From the NCBI RefSeq assembly GCF_024362805.1, contig NZ_CP093299.1, positions 1,736,001 to 1,800,000 on the forward strand: 64,000 nt of DNA. Reading direction: 5' to 3'. A model generated the notes under the pieces. The model had not been told where the DNA came from and searched no databases. It saw nothing but the letters and a program-made list of their open reading frames with translations. Within the stretch, counting starts at the first letter, position 1; each line of letters opens with the position of its first letter. Positions 49,945-57,566 of the stretch are shown here, in pieces. The position numbers and the translations under genes are program-made. Source of the stretch: Salipaludibacillus sp. LMS25. GTDB lineage: Bacteria; Bacillota; Bacilli; Bacillales; Salisediminibacteriaceae.

Positions 49945-50780
49945 TATTTTTCGGATGCTAATTTATTCAGATGTAATGTCAGATACACAATTTCTTCATC
50001 GGAAATCATCCAATTATGTTGATTCTCTAAAAACTCTTTAATTTTAACCGCACAGCTGTAACTATTAGTATATTGTAATTTTACAACATTCAGTAACGAG
50101 GATGTCTCTTCTGACACCACTTCATGATTTAATTGTCGCTTAATAAAATATCGAATATGAGTAATAAACCGTGTGAAATAAAAAGATTTCTCATTAAACT
50201 CACAGCCATAGTGATATTTAATAATGTTGGTAATACTCTGAATAATCTTCACAATAAATACTGTTTCTTCCATACCGTCTCTTGTACCTAAAGAATTCAC
50301 AAAATGCAATGTTATAAAAGCAGCTTCTTGTTCGGGTATTTCAATCCCGGTTCTTTCTTGCATAAGCCCAACAGCCTTAAGTGCCGTTGAATACTCCCTA
50401 CCATATAGCTGTTTGATTTCCCACTCCAATGCTGAACGAAAGCTTATTCCTTGCTTTGCTCGGGTCAATGCAAAACTAACATGATCTGCTAACGCAAAGA
50501 GTGCTGATTCATTTATTTTATTGCCAAATTCATCTTCATACAGTTGTATGATTTCACTTGCTAGTTCTATATCCTTTACGTCAATTCGTTTTAAAAGAGA
50601 CTCAAGTTCACGTGCAGTATCTTTGTTTTCTAAAACGAATTTTTTGGTTATATTGCTATCTTTAAGGCTATCACCTGCCTTAATTCCAAACCCGAGCCCT
50701 TTCCCCATAACGATTTCTTCCACTTGATCGGCATTTTTTACTAAGACGACATTATTATTAAATACTTTTATGACTTGCAT
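49944..50780 (-). CDS. licT: BglG/LicT-family transcription antiterminator
   Basis: 278 residues from the ATG at 50780, preceded by GAGGAGG; the longer frame to 50867 overlaps the leader and is unlikely. The N-terminal co-antiterminator RNA-binding domain (about 1-56) reads MQVIKVFNNNVVLVKNADQ and later GKGLGFGIKAGD. Two PRD domains (about 65-170 and 175-278) have the conserved histidines in ALADHVSFAL, FITLHFVNS, THIRYF and YLTLHLN. The protein is phosphorylated by PTS and binds RAT hairpins to prevent termination upstream of the beta-glucoside genes and its own gene. Confidence 0.95.
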   Translation of the reverse strand: MQVIKVFNNNVVLVKNADQVEEIVMGKGLGFGIKAGDSLKDSNITKKFVLENKDTARELESLLKRIDVKDIELASEIIQLYEDEFGNKINESALFALADHVSFALTRAKQGISFRSALEWEIKQLYGREYSTALKAVGLMQERTGIEIPEQEAAFITLHFVNSLGTRDGMEETVFIVKIIQSITNIIKYHYGCEFNEKSFYFTRFITHIRYFIKRQLNHEVVSEETSSLLNVVKLQYTNSYSCAVKIKEFLENQHNWMISDEEIVYLTLHLNKLASEK

Positions 50781-50816
50781 TTTAAAAACCCTCCTCTCTT
50801 TTAGGTACTTCATCAA

Positions 50817-50903
50817 CAAAAAAAGACATAACCTAAAAAAGCGGGAGCACTCTGTCACACGGGACATAAATACATTGTGCTTAAGCTTTAGTGGTTACGC
50901 CTG
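50817..50903 (-). terminator. Conditional terminator in the licT leader
   Basis: On the minus strand CAGGCGTAACC pairs (with wobbles) with AGGTTATGTC, followed by TTTTTTTG. The first arm overlaps the RAT1 hairpin. Confidence 0.75.
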
Positions 50904-50932
50904 AAATATTAGTAAATTATCAGTAACGTTCC
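50893..50932 (-). promoter_or_regulatory. Ribonucleic antiterminator (RAT1) for licT
   Basis: GGAACGTTACTG and CAGGCGTAACC are the same conserved flanks as RAT2, but the loop between them is longer (about 17 nt rather than 6). It allows LicT autoregulation. Confidence 0.7.
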
Positions 50933-51089
50933 TTACCTAGAGGATATCAGAAAAAGAAACCGCTGTCAAACATTTTTAAAAAGGATGGATCACGTTCTCT
51001 ATCATGTTGTCACACCTAGTAGTCACAACACTTTAATGATTATCCTCAACCAGCCAGCCGGCACCGCAATTGAACAGAACAGTGACGAC

Positions 51090-51248
51090 ATAAAGCTAAG
51101 CTTCAATCAGTGGGCGTTTTCCTTCATCCCCCACTGATTGTTAGTATAACTTATCGGCCCTTTAGGGGCAGTTTATCCCCCACCTAAACTTTTCGACCTT
51201 CTTAAGTTTTCAGGTGGGGGTTTTACTGCCCCTTAAGAGTGGGATAAA
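51090..51248 (+). repeat. Interspersed structured repeat, copy 5
   Basis: A 159-bp near-consensus copy with both hairpins and ATAAA ends, in the space between the antiterminator leader and the GrpB-family gene. Confidence 0.9.
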
Positions 51249-51304
51249 TCCTGAACGACAGGGCCCATTCATATCAAAATTCTCGTCATCTGAGCAACAC
51301 AACG

Positions 51305-51832
51305 TTAACAAGGCGATTTGTTTTTCACGTACCATTGTAACGCGTGTTTTTCAATTTCCTTAATAAGCCCCTCTTTGCCAGACATATAAGCTACAATATT
51401 ATAGGGGTACCTCTTTGCCAGTTCATGCTTTAGATCACCATACTCTTTTTTCTTTTCAGGGTAGGCTGTAAGATAGTCACGAAATGCTAGATGGCGTATA
51501 ATATCATTATTTCCGTGTTGATAAACATGAACATGATGAGTTCGATTATCTCCGCCTTTTTGAAAATAACGCCTTTCTTGTATCCCATTCTCCCCCTTTG
51601 GCTCATAACCAATCGCCATCATGTCTTCGTTATATGCCTCAACACTTTCAATATTTTTTACGACAGGCATCATATCAATAATTGGTTTCGCTCTTAATCC
51701 GGGCACGGCTGTGCTGCCAATATGATGAACTTCAATGACTTGGTCCCCAAATATCCCAGATAACTTTTTTGATTCTTCTTCAAACAATAAAGACCAATTT
51801 TCATTAAACGGCTTTACCTCCACTTTCCTCAT
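51305..51832 (-). CDS. GrpB-family (UPF0157) nucleotidyltransferase-like protein
   Basis: 175 residues. VKPFNENWSLLFEEESKKL and HHIGSTAVPGLRAKPIIDMM are the family hallmarks; the latter includes the GST and DMM motifs of the nucleotidyltransferase fold. RTHHVHVYQHG and IIRHLAFRDYL follow in the expected order. Family members are widely distributed but have no settled role. The gene appears to be monocistronic. No unusual change was noticed. Confidence 0.9.
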   Translation of the reverse strand: MRKVEVKPFNENWSLLFEEESKKLSGIFGDQVIEVHHIGSTAVPGLRAKPIIDMMPVVKNIESVEAYNEDMMAIGYEPKGENGIQERRYFQKGGDNRTHHVHVYQHGNNDIIRHLAFRDYLTAYPEKKKEYGDLKHELAKRYPYNIVAYMSGKEGLIKEIEKHALQWYVKNKSPC

Positions 51833-52511
51833 AACATGAACCTCCCAGCAGTTAATTCGTGTCGTTAGTTTATAACTACTCGTTAAAATACTAATGCCTG
51901 TTTAGTTTACGTTTTTCTGAATAGAGTATTTCACGTCAAAAAAACCTTAAATCTTCTGAAAAAATAAAGGCATTCACGTTCAGGAGGTTGAACAGTTAGG
52001 ATTACCTTTAGCTGTGTAGCTAATGACAGGTTCTATCAGTTAGGAAATCGGTACAACCAAATGTCTCGTATCTTTTGCTTTACTGACATATCGTGACACA
52101 CTGTATATCACCTTCCTTTTGTCCCCAACAGTCAAATAGTTAGTTGCGGACTGGGGAAAGACGACCCCTTTAGTGACCATTATACAAAGCGCCTGTTCGC
52201 CCTCATTTATACTTCCCACCACTTTAAACCAGTCCTGTTGGGCAGGGAACTAGAATTTAATATGAGTGAGGTTAATAAAATAGCATTGTGGCAATTAGAT
52301 ACTCGTATTTTGTCATAACTATTGGCGTAAAAAGACTTTAAAAAGTGATTCGTCATAACAGTATCTAATTACTTCTCTAAAGTTACATCACATAGGTATA
52401 GAGGCGTTTTGCCTTCTATTAGGTCAAATGTCACTTTACCACCGTGACTCTATTTTTTATTTGACTTAGCTAATACCGCATACGCAGCAGTTTACGGTTA
52501 TGGTTTTCTAT
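51833..52511. other. Intergenic region, one weak ORF
   Basis: About 680 bp. A 60-codon frame on the minus strand (52040-52222) starting GTG contains no recognisable domain and has no ribosome site; I do not support it. Nothing else was found. Confidence 0.35.
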
Positions 52512-53402
52512 TTAAAAAACAGCTTCACTTACTGAAATAAATGCGCTGAGTAATGGTGTAAGATTTTTATCTTTATGCCACGAGATAAAATGATATATGT
52601 CATGCTCTTTCCCTTGGGCCCAATCAATGAATCTTAATTCATCTTTCTCAACTTCTTTTTTCACCGCTTCATAGGGTAATAGGGCGATTCCTAGATCGGA
52701 TTTCACACAGTTTTTCAAAGTTTCAATGTTGGTAATTTCGAATGTAGAGTTGAATGTAATCTTGTGATCTGAAAGCATACCTTCAAGTAAATTTCTATAA
52801 GAACACCCTTTCTCAGTTAAGATCAGGGTTTCTTCAATTAAATCTTTTAATTTTAGATTTTCAAGCTGGGTCATTTTATTAACAGGAGAAGCAACAAAAA
52901 CCAACTTCCCTTTTGACAATTTAGAGACCTTTATATTATTCCATTCAATAGAATCTTCCCCAAATATAAAAGCAAAATCCAAATTACCACTCTGAAGCTC
53001 TGATTGGATGTCATCATATTTATGGATAGGTTTTATAATTACTTTTACTTTTGGAAATAAGATTCTCAATTCTTTCAATACATCAGGGAGCTTATAAGCA
53101 CATTGACTTTCAGTTGCTCCTACTACAATAGTACTTGTCATATTTTTATCGTAATTAATATCTTCAATTGCCGCTTGATATTGGGAAATGATCGTGTCGG
53201 AATATCCCCTGAATTTCTCTCCAAATGCCGTTAACACTAATTTATTTCCTAGCCTCTCGAACAAGTTTACACCTAATTCGGTTTCTAAGCTTTTAATTTG
53301 AGAAGTGACCGTGGATTGAGCATAGTTTAAAATTGCAGCAGCCTTAGTAAAACTTAACGTCTTACTTGCAACCTGAAATGTGGTCAATTGCTTTATATCC
53401 AT
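52512..53402 (-). CDS. LysR-family regulator, likely controlling the LysW cluster
   Basis: 296 residues. The start ATG at 53402 has GGGAGTGG upstream; the frame extends 17 codons further. The N-terminal winged helix (MDIKQLTTFQVASKTLSFTK, NYAQSTVTSQIKSLETELG) and the effector domain (about 90-290, including VGATESQCAYKLPDVLKEL) are typical. It diverges from the LysW-type gene at 53537, with about 134 bp between the two starts. LysR proteins usually regulate the divergent operon, so this is the likely pathway regulator. The effector is unknown. Confidence 0.9.
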   Translation of the reverse strand: MDIKQLTTFQVASKTLSFTKAAAILNYAQSTVTSQIKSLETELGVNLFERLGNKLVLTAFGEKFRGYSDTIISQYQAAIEDINYDKNMTSTIVVGATESQCAYKLPDVLKELRILFPKVKVIIKPIHKYDDIQSELQSGNLDFAFIFGEDSIEWNNIKVSKLSKGKLVFVASPVNKMTQLENLKLKDLIEETLILTEKGCSYRNLLEGMLSDHKITFNSTFEITNIETLKNCVKSDLGIALLPYEAVKKEVEKDELRFIDWAQGKEHDIYHFISWHKDKNLTPLLSAFISVSEAVF

Positions 53403-53536
53403 TTCTTTACCACTCCCATCATAATTCCCGATAGAATCCACCGGTTTTTTCATCTGGCTTACAAAGCCATTATATCATAGAATATACTTATCAATACTAA
53501 AAAGTGGAAAAATTGAAAAATAAGGAGGATTTTACT

Positions 53537-53710
53537 ATGACGAATTCTAGTTGTTTAGTATGCCAATCCAAAATCGAATTGACTGATGAATCATTTGTTG
53601 GTGAAATTATTGAATGTCTTGGTTGTGGGGAAGAACATGAAGTTATAGAAGAGAATGGATCGTTAACACTTGGCTTAGCTCCTGAAATTGAAGAATCTTG
53701 GGGAGAGTGA
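53537..53710 (+). CDS. lysW: LysW-type amino-group carrier protein
   Basis: 57 residues, preceded by AAGGAGG and a suitable 8-nt spacing. It carries two zinc-binding pairs, CLVC (6-9) and CLGC (27-30), and a very acidic C-terminus ending EESWGE, where the family has EDWGE. In LysW proteins the terminal glutamate gamma-carboxyl forms an isopeptide bond with the alpha-amino group of the substrate, protecting it during the pathway. The next genes encode the ligase, reductase, kinase and hydrolase expected to act on the carrier. The protein is short and soluble. Confidence 0.93.
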   Translation: MTNSSCLVCQSKIELTDESFVGEIIECLGCGEEHEVIEENGSLTLGLAPEIEESWGE

Positions 53711-53722
53711 CGTGATGCACTT

Positions 53723-54598
53723 ATGAAAATTTTAATGTGCGTTACTAAACTTAGAGATGAAGAAAGAATGATTATCAGCCAGCTAAACCAAAAAAACATA
53801 ACGGTGAAAGTTATCTTAGATTCTATGGGTCTTCCATTGGAGGACATTTTCAACGGAAGGTTTGATTTAGCGCTTATCCGCTGCCTGTCTCAGACGGAAG
53901 GTAGGAAAAGGGCTCACATTTTAGAAATGGCCGGTTTGAAAACAATCAATAATTCTAGTGCCATTAGTGTCTGTACAAATAAAATTTTACAAGCTCTATT
54001 ATTTCAAAAAAACACTATTGCTCAACCTAATTATATGGTTGCATTTACCCCTGCAGATCTAATGAGAAGTTCATTAGTATTAGGTACGCCATTTCTAATC
54101 AAGCCCGCGACCTCGTCATGGGGGCGGGGCATCAGTTTAATAGACAACCAAAAATGTTTAGATGCTTGGTTAGCAGCTAGAGAATCTTTAGATGTGAAAA
54201 ATAAAGAATTCCCAGTGCTCGCTCAGGAATTTATTAACAAAGGAAATTTTGATATTCGTGTAGTCATTATTGGGACAAGGCCTGTCGTTGCTTTCAAAAG
54301 AGTGTCTGATGATTCTTGGAAAACAAACACACATTTAGGCGCCTCTGTCATCCCTCTAGCAATTGATTCTGAAATAGAAGAAATAGTGTTACAAGTAGTG
54401 AAAGCTATTGGGGCAGGTGTATACGGCTTAGATTTATTATATGATCTTGAAAAAGAAGAATATATCGTCTGTGAAATCAATCAAAACCCTGAGTTTGCTG
54501 AATCATCGAAAGAACATAAAGTAGATATTCCTTTTTTGCTAGCAGGTTATGTGGAAGAAGTCATTAATCAGGAACGAAAGGAGAAAATCTATGGATAA
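53723..54598 (+). CDS. lysX: LysX-type ATP-grasp ligase (amino acid to LysW)
   Basis: 291 residues. RimK/ATP-grasp fold: an N-terminal domain (MKILMCVTKLRDEERMIISQ), then PFLIKPATSSWGRGI as the phosphate-loop region, ending with metal-binding acids in VCEINQNPEFAES and GVYGLDLLYD. It should join glutamate or 2-aminoadipate to the carrier C-terminus with ATP. I cannot tell which substrate it prefers. It begins 12 bp after lysW and overlaps the following gene by 8 bp. The ribosome site is weak, so translation may be coupled to lysW. Confidence 0.9.
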   Translation: MKILMCVTKLRDEERMIISQLNQKNITVKVILDSMGLPLEDIFNGRFDLALIRCLSQTEGRKRAHILEMAGLKTINNSSAISVCTNKILQALLFQKNTIAQPNYMVAFTPADLMRSSLVLGTPFLIKPATSSWGRGISLIDNQKCLDAWLAARESLDVKNKEFPVLAQEFINKGNFDIRVVIIGTRPVVAFKRVSDDSWKTNTHLGASVIPLAIDSEIEEIVLQVVKAIGAGVYGLDLLYDLEKEEYIVCEINQNPEFAESSKEHKVDIPFLLAGYVEEVINQERKEKIYG

Positions 54599-55217
54599 CA
54601 ATAACAATAAACAATTCCAAATGTCTTTTGTCTTATTACGCGTTTTAAATTCTGGGATCATCATGAGCATAGAAAAAAATGAAAAAGAAATAACTGGTCT
54701 TGAAAAAATATTGGCTAACATTACAACGCTACCTTATGTTTCTGTTTTTAATAGCTATACAGGTGCTTTACACGGCGCCCTTCATGGCAAAAATATTGGG
54801 TACGGAGATTCTGTTACTTTATCCAATCCAACAAATAAAGAAGAGAAGTTTTTAAAATGGTTAGGCATATCTAATTTAAAGGATAAAGAGACAGACGTTT
54901 TTGAGAGACTCTCGGTAAATTGGGAAAACATAGGCGATTTTGACAAAAACTTTATTACTCAATCTACTTTAGTGGTGGATTTAACGGATTTAGGATTTGG
55001 ACCATGTGCCGCCTTAGCCACAGATGAGAGAGAGGTGTGGGAGAAAGCTGAACGGCTTAAAATATTTGGAGCCTTTGATTTACGTACGATGTGGACCCAA
55101 GAAGAGAGCCATCCCGATCTTCAGCCCGGAATCCAATTTAACTACCGGATTAGTCCCTTGGTAGCTGCTTGTACCAAATTATCCTTAATAAAAAGAGGTG
55201 TAGCTGTTGAGAACTGA
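54591..55217 (+). CDS. Short degenerate DegT-fold protein, probable inactive partner of the aminotransferase
   Basis: 208 residues from the ATG at 54591 (AAAGGAG upstream), overlapping lysX by 8 bp. Residues about 50-75 (FNSYTGALHGALHG, then GYGDSVTLS) resemble the SGTxALHxAL and GDEV parts of the DegT/DnrJ/EryC1/StrS family. The C-terminal segment GIQFNYRISPLVAACTKLSL resembles the YNYRMSExQAA region. The central part that would hold the cofactor-binding aspartate and catalytic lysine is missing. It overlaps the intact DegT gene by 11 bp, so it may serve as a subunit or regulatory partner. This is inferred from weak similarity. Confidence 0.6.
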   Translation: MDNNNNKQFQMSFVLLRVLNSGIIMSIEKNEKEITGLEKILANITTLPYVSVFNSYTGALHGALHGKNIGYGDSVTLSNPTNKEEKFLKWLGISNLKDKETDVFERLSVNWENIGDFDKNFITQSTLVVDLTDLGFGPCAALATDEREVWEKAERLKIFGAFDLRTMWTQEESHPDLQPGIQFNYRISPLVAACTKLSLIKRGVAVEN

Positions 55218-56526
55218 TTTTATTAAAAAACCCCTTGATTTCCCCTCAGACGATATGATTCATGAAAACCTTGCTTATTTTGGAGGGAAAGCTATCCTTC
55301 CAGCAGATAACAGAAAGACAAACTTCCCATATATAACAAAAGAAGATATGATGCAAATATTAATTTCTATTCAACATGATCCAACTAAAGTTATTGATGA
55401 TTTTACTAATAGATATCGGAACTATGTTGGTTCAAATTATGCTATCCCAACTGCTAGTGGCACATCAAGTTTACATCTTGCTCTCGTAGGAGCTGGTGTT
55501 CAACCAGGTGATGAAGTGCTCATTCCAAACTTTACATTTATTGCTACAGCTCAAGCGGTTGTTGCTGCTAAGGCCATTCCTGTATTTACGGATATTGATC
55601 CAGATACATATTGTATGGATGTAACACAGGTGGAGAAATTGATTACTCCTAAAACAAAGGTTATTATGCCTGTCCATGTCCACGGGCTTCCTGCTGACCT
55701 TCCTCAATTGCAAAAAATATGTCATAACTATCAATTAAAACTTGTCGAAGATGCTTCACATGCACATTCAGCTTCAATCAATAATAAGATTTGTGGGTCT
55801 ATTGGAGATGCCGCTGGGCAAAGTCTAATGGCCGATAAAAACTTTCCAGTTGGTGGAGAAGGGGGAATGGCATTCTTTAAAAAAGAAGAAGATTATATGC
55901 GAGCGTTAGAATTCCTCAGTGACTCTGGGATTGATTACAGTATGTCGTGGATAGCAGCAGCTTTCGGCATTAGCCAGCTGGAGAGACTTCCTTATTACGA
56001 TAAAATAAGAGCACGCAATGCTAAGTTTTTAAGTGATGCTTTAGAAAATACTGATTTATTTAGCCCTCCATATGTTCCTGAAGGTTATAAACACAGCTAC
56101 AACATGTATCGAATAAAAATAAACCCTGGCGCAAAAGGATTAGATGATTTAGAAGATTATAAGGTTAAAGAAGCCATCCAACAAATTATTATGGAAGAAG
56201 GCGTTTTTGCAAGAGAGTGGCAAAACAGACCTATTCCTGGACATCTCCCTTTCCAAAACAAAAAAGGATTTGGAAATCAATATCCTTTTTGTCTAAGTAA
56301 CGTAAAACGGACTTATAAGGTTTCAGATTACCCAAAAACCTTAAATATGTTTCGAAATACGTTAACAATCTGTAGAGAACTACGATCCCCAATAGAATAT
56401 GAAAGAATCCAATCTTATGCACTAGCGTTCAAAAAAATTGATCAAAATCCAGACAAGATTCGAAGGGTTGTAGAAGAACTTGGAGATATCAAACGACCAT
56501 ATGAAAAGGACGCTAGATTAGGATGA
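55207..56526 (+). CDS. DegT/DnrJ/EryC1/StrS-family PLP aminotransferase
   Basis: 439 residues, starting at a TTG (55207) with GAGGTG 6 nt upstream. TASGTSSLHLALVGAGVQPGDEV, PNFTFIATAQAV, LVEDASHAHSA and the lysine in MADKNFPVGGEGG are the family signatures. The lysine corresponds to the PLP-binding residue. These enzymes transaminate keto groups of sugars or sugar-like chains. In this operon a ketone made by the transketolase from a LysW-bound aldehyde is the attractive substrate. Overlaps lysY by 4 bp. Confidence 0.93.
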   Translation: MRTDFIKKPLDFPSDDMIHENLAYFGGKAILPADNRKTNFPYITKEDMMQILISIQHDPTKVIDDFTNRYRNYVGSNYAIPTASGTSSLHLALVGAGVQPGDEVLIPNFTFIATAQAVVAAKAIPVFTDIDPDTYCMDVTQVEKLITPKTKVIMPVHVHGLPADLPQLQKICHNYQLKLVEDASHAHSASINNKICGSIGDAAGQSLMADKNFPVGGEGGMAFFKKEEDYMRALEFLSDSGIDYSMSWIAAAFGISQLERLPYYDKIRARNAKFLSDALENTDLFSPPYVPEGYKHSYNMYRIKINPGAKGLDDLEDYKVKEAIQQIIMEEGVFAREWQNRPIPGHLPFQNKKGFGNQYPFCLSNVKRTYKVSDYPKTLNMFRNTLTICRELRSPIEYERIQSYALAFKKIDQNPDKIRRVVEELGDIKRPYEKDARLG

Positions 56527-57566
56527 GCTCAAACATAAAGGTGGCAATTTTAGGTGGTGGCGGTTTTGTTGGTATGGAAACTTACAGACTATTAAAGGAA
56601 CAAGCGGACGTTTCTATTGAGTTTGTTTCTTCCGAATCATTAGCTGGTCAACCTGTAGAGAAATATTATCGTATGCTCAACAGCAAAAATAAACAATTAA
56701 GATTTAAACCCGTTAACCATTTAGAAGAGGGGTTTGACGTCGTTTTCTCTTGCCTTCCAACGGGAATTTTACCAGCGTATATTGATGAAATTAAATCGAA
56801 ATCAAAGATCATTTTTAATGTAAGTGGTGATTATAGACTTACAGATCAGCAACAACTAGAAAAATACTATCCTCAATCCCTTAAAACAGACACATATTTA
56901 GAATCACAATATTATATCCCCGAATTTCATGAGCTTGATAAAAAAGCAAAAATTATTAATTTACCAGGGTGTATGGCTGTTGCTAGTATTTACTCTCTTT
57001 ATCCTCTTGTTGAACATAATATGATAGAGGGCAAAGTTGTCATAGATGCAAAAACAGGATCTAGTGGAGGTGGAAAGCGATCTTCAGAACACCCAGCAGA
57101 AAGAGCCCATAACTTACGCCCTCATAAAGTCCATGGTCACCGCCACCAACCAGAGATTTGTCATGCTTTCAAAAGTATGTTCGGGACTGAACTAGACCTT
57201 CAGTTTTCAACATACAGTTTAGATCTACCTCGTGGGATCATGGTAACGTCATACTCCCAATTGAAAAAAAATATTGCTGAGGTTGATGTGAAAAAAGCTT
57301 TCTATCAAGCTTATAAGGATAAGCCTTTCATCGAATATATAAAAGATAACAAGAGCGCGCGATTTAATCCGATGATTAAATCTACAGTAGGAACTAATAA
57401 GGTTGAAGTGGCAGCTTATTTAGATGGAAAACATTGTGTATCAATTTCTACATTAGACAATATGATTAAAGGCGCAGCTGGACAGGCTATCCAAGCATTT
57501 AATCACTATTTCGATTATCCGGAAATGCAGTCCTTGAATTTTAATAATGAAGGGATGTGGCCATAA
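56523..57566 (+). CDS. lysY: LysY/ArgC-type reductase (LysW-bound acyl-phosphate to semialdehyde)
   Basis: 347 residues. The N-terminal nucleotide site is ILGGGGFVGMETYRLL. The catalytic cysteine lies in NLPGCMAVASIYSLYPLV (near 148), and GSSGGGKRSSEHP and VHGHRHQPEI match the reductase family. The expected reaction is NADPH-dependent reduction of the gamma- or delta-phosphate on the LysW-linked amino acid to an aldehyde. The start ATG is within the last codons of the aminotransferase gene. All core residues are visible. Confidence 0.92.
   Translation: MSSNIKVAILGGGGFVGMETYRLLKEQADVSIEFVSSESLAGQPVEKYYRMLNSKNKQLRFKPVNHLEEGFDVVFSCLPTGILPAYIDEIKSKSKIIFNVSGDYRLTDQQQLEKYYPQSLKTDTYLESQYYIPEFHELDKKAKIINLPGCMAVASIYSLYPLVEHNMIEGKVVIDAKTGSSGGGKRSSEHPAERAHNLRPHKVHGHRHQPEICHAFKSMFGTELDLQFSTYSLDLPRGIMVTSYSQLKKNIAEVDVKKAFYQAYKDKPFIEYIKDNKSARFNPMIKSTVGTNKVEVAAYLDGKHCVSISTLDNMIKGAAGQAIQAFNHYFDYPEMQSLNFNNEGMWP

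Noticed and set aside
52040..52222. 60-codon frame in a long spacer
   Set aside because: GTG start without a ribosome site, no domain recognised.
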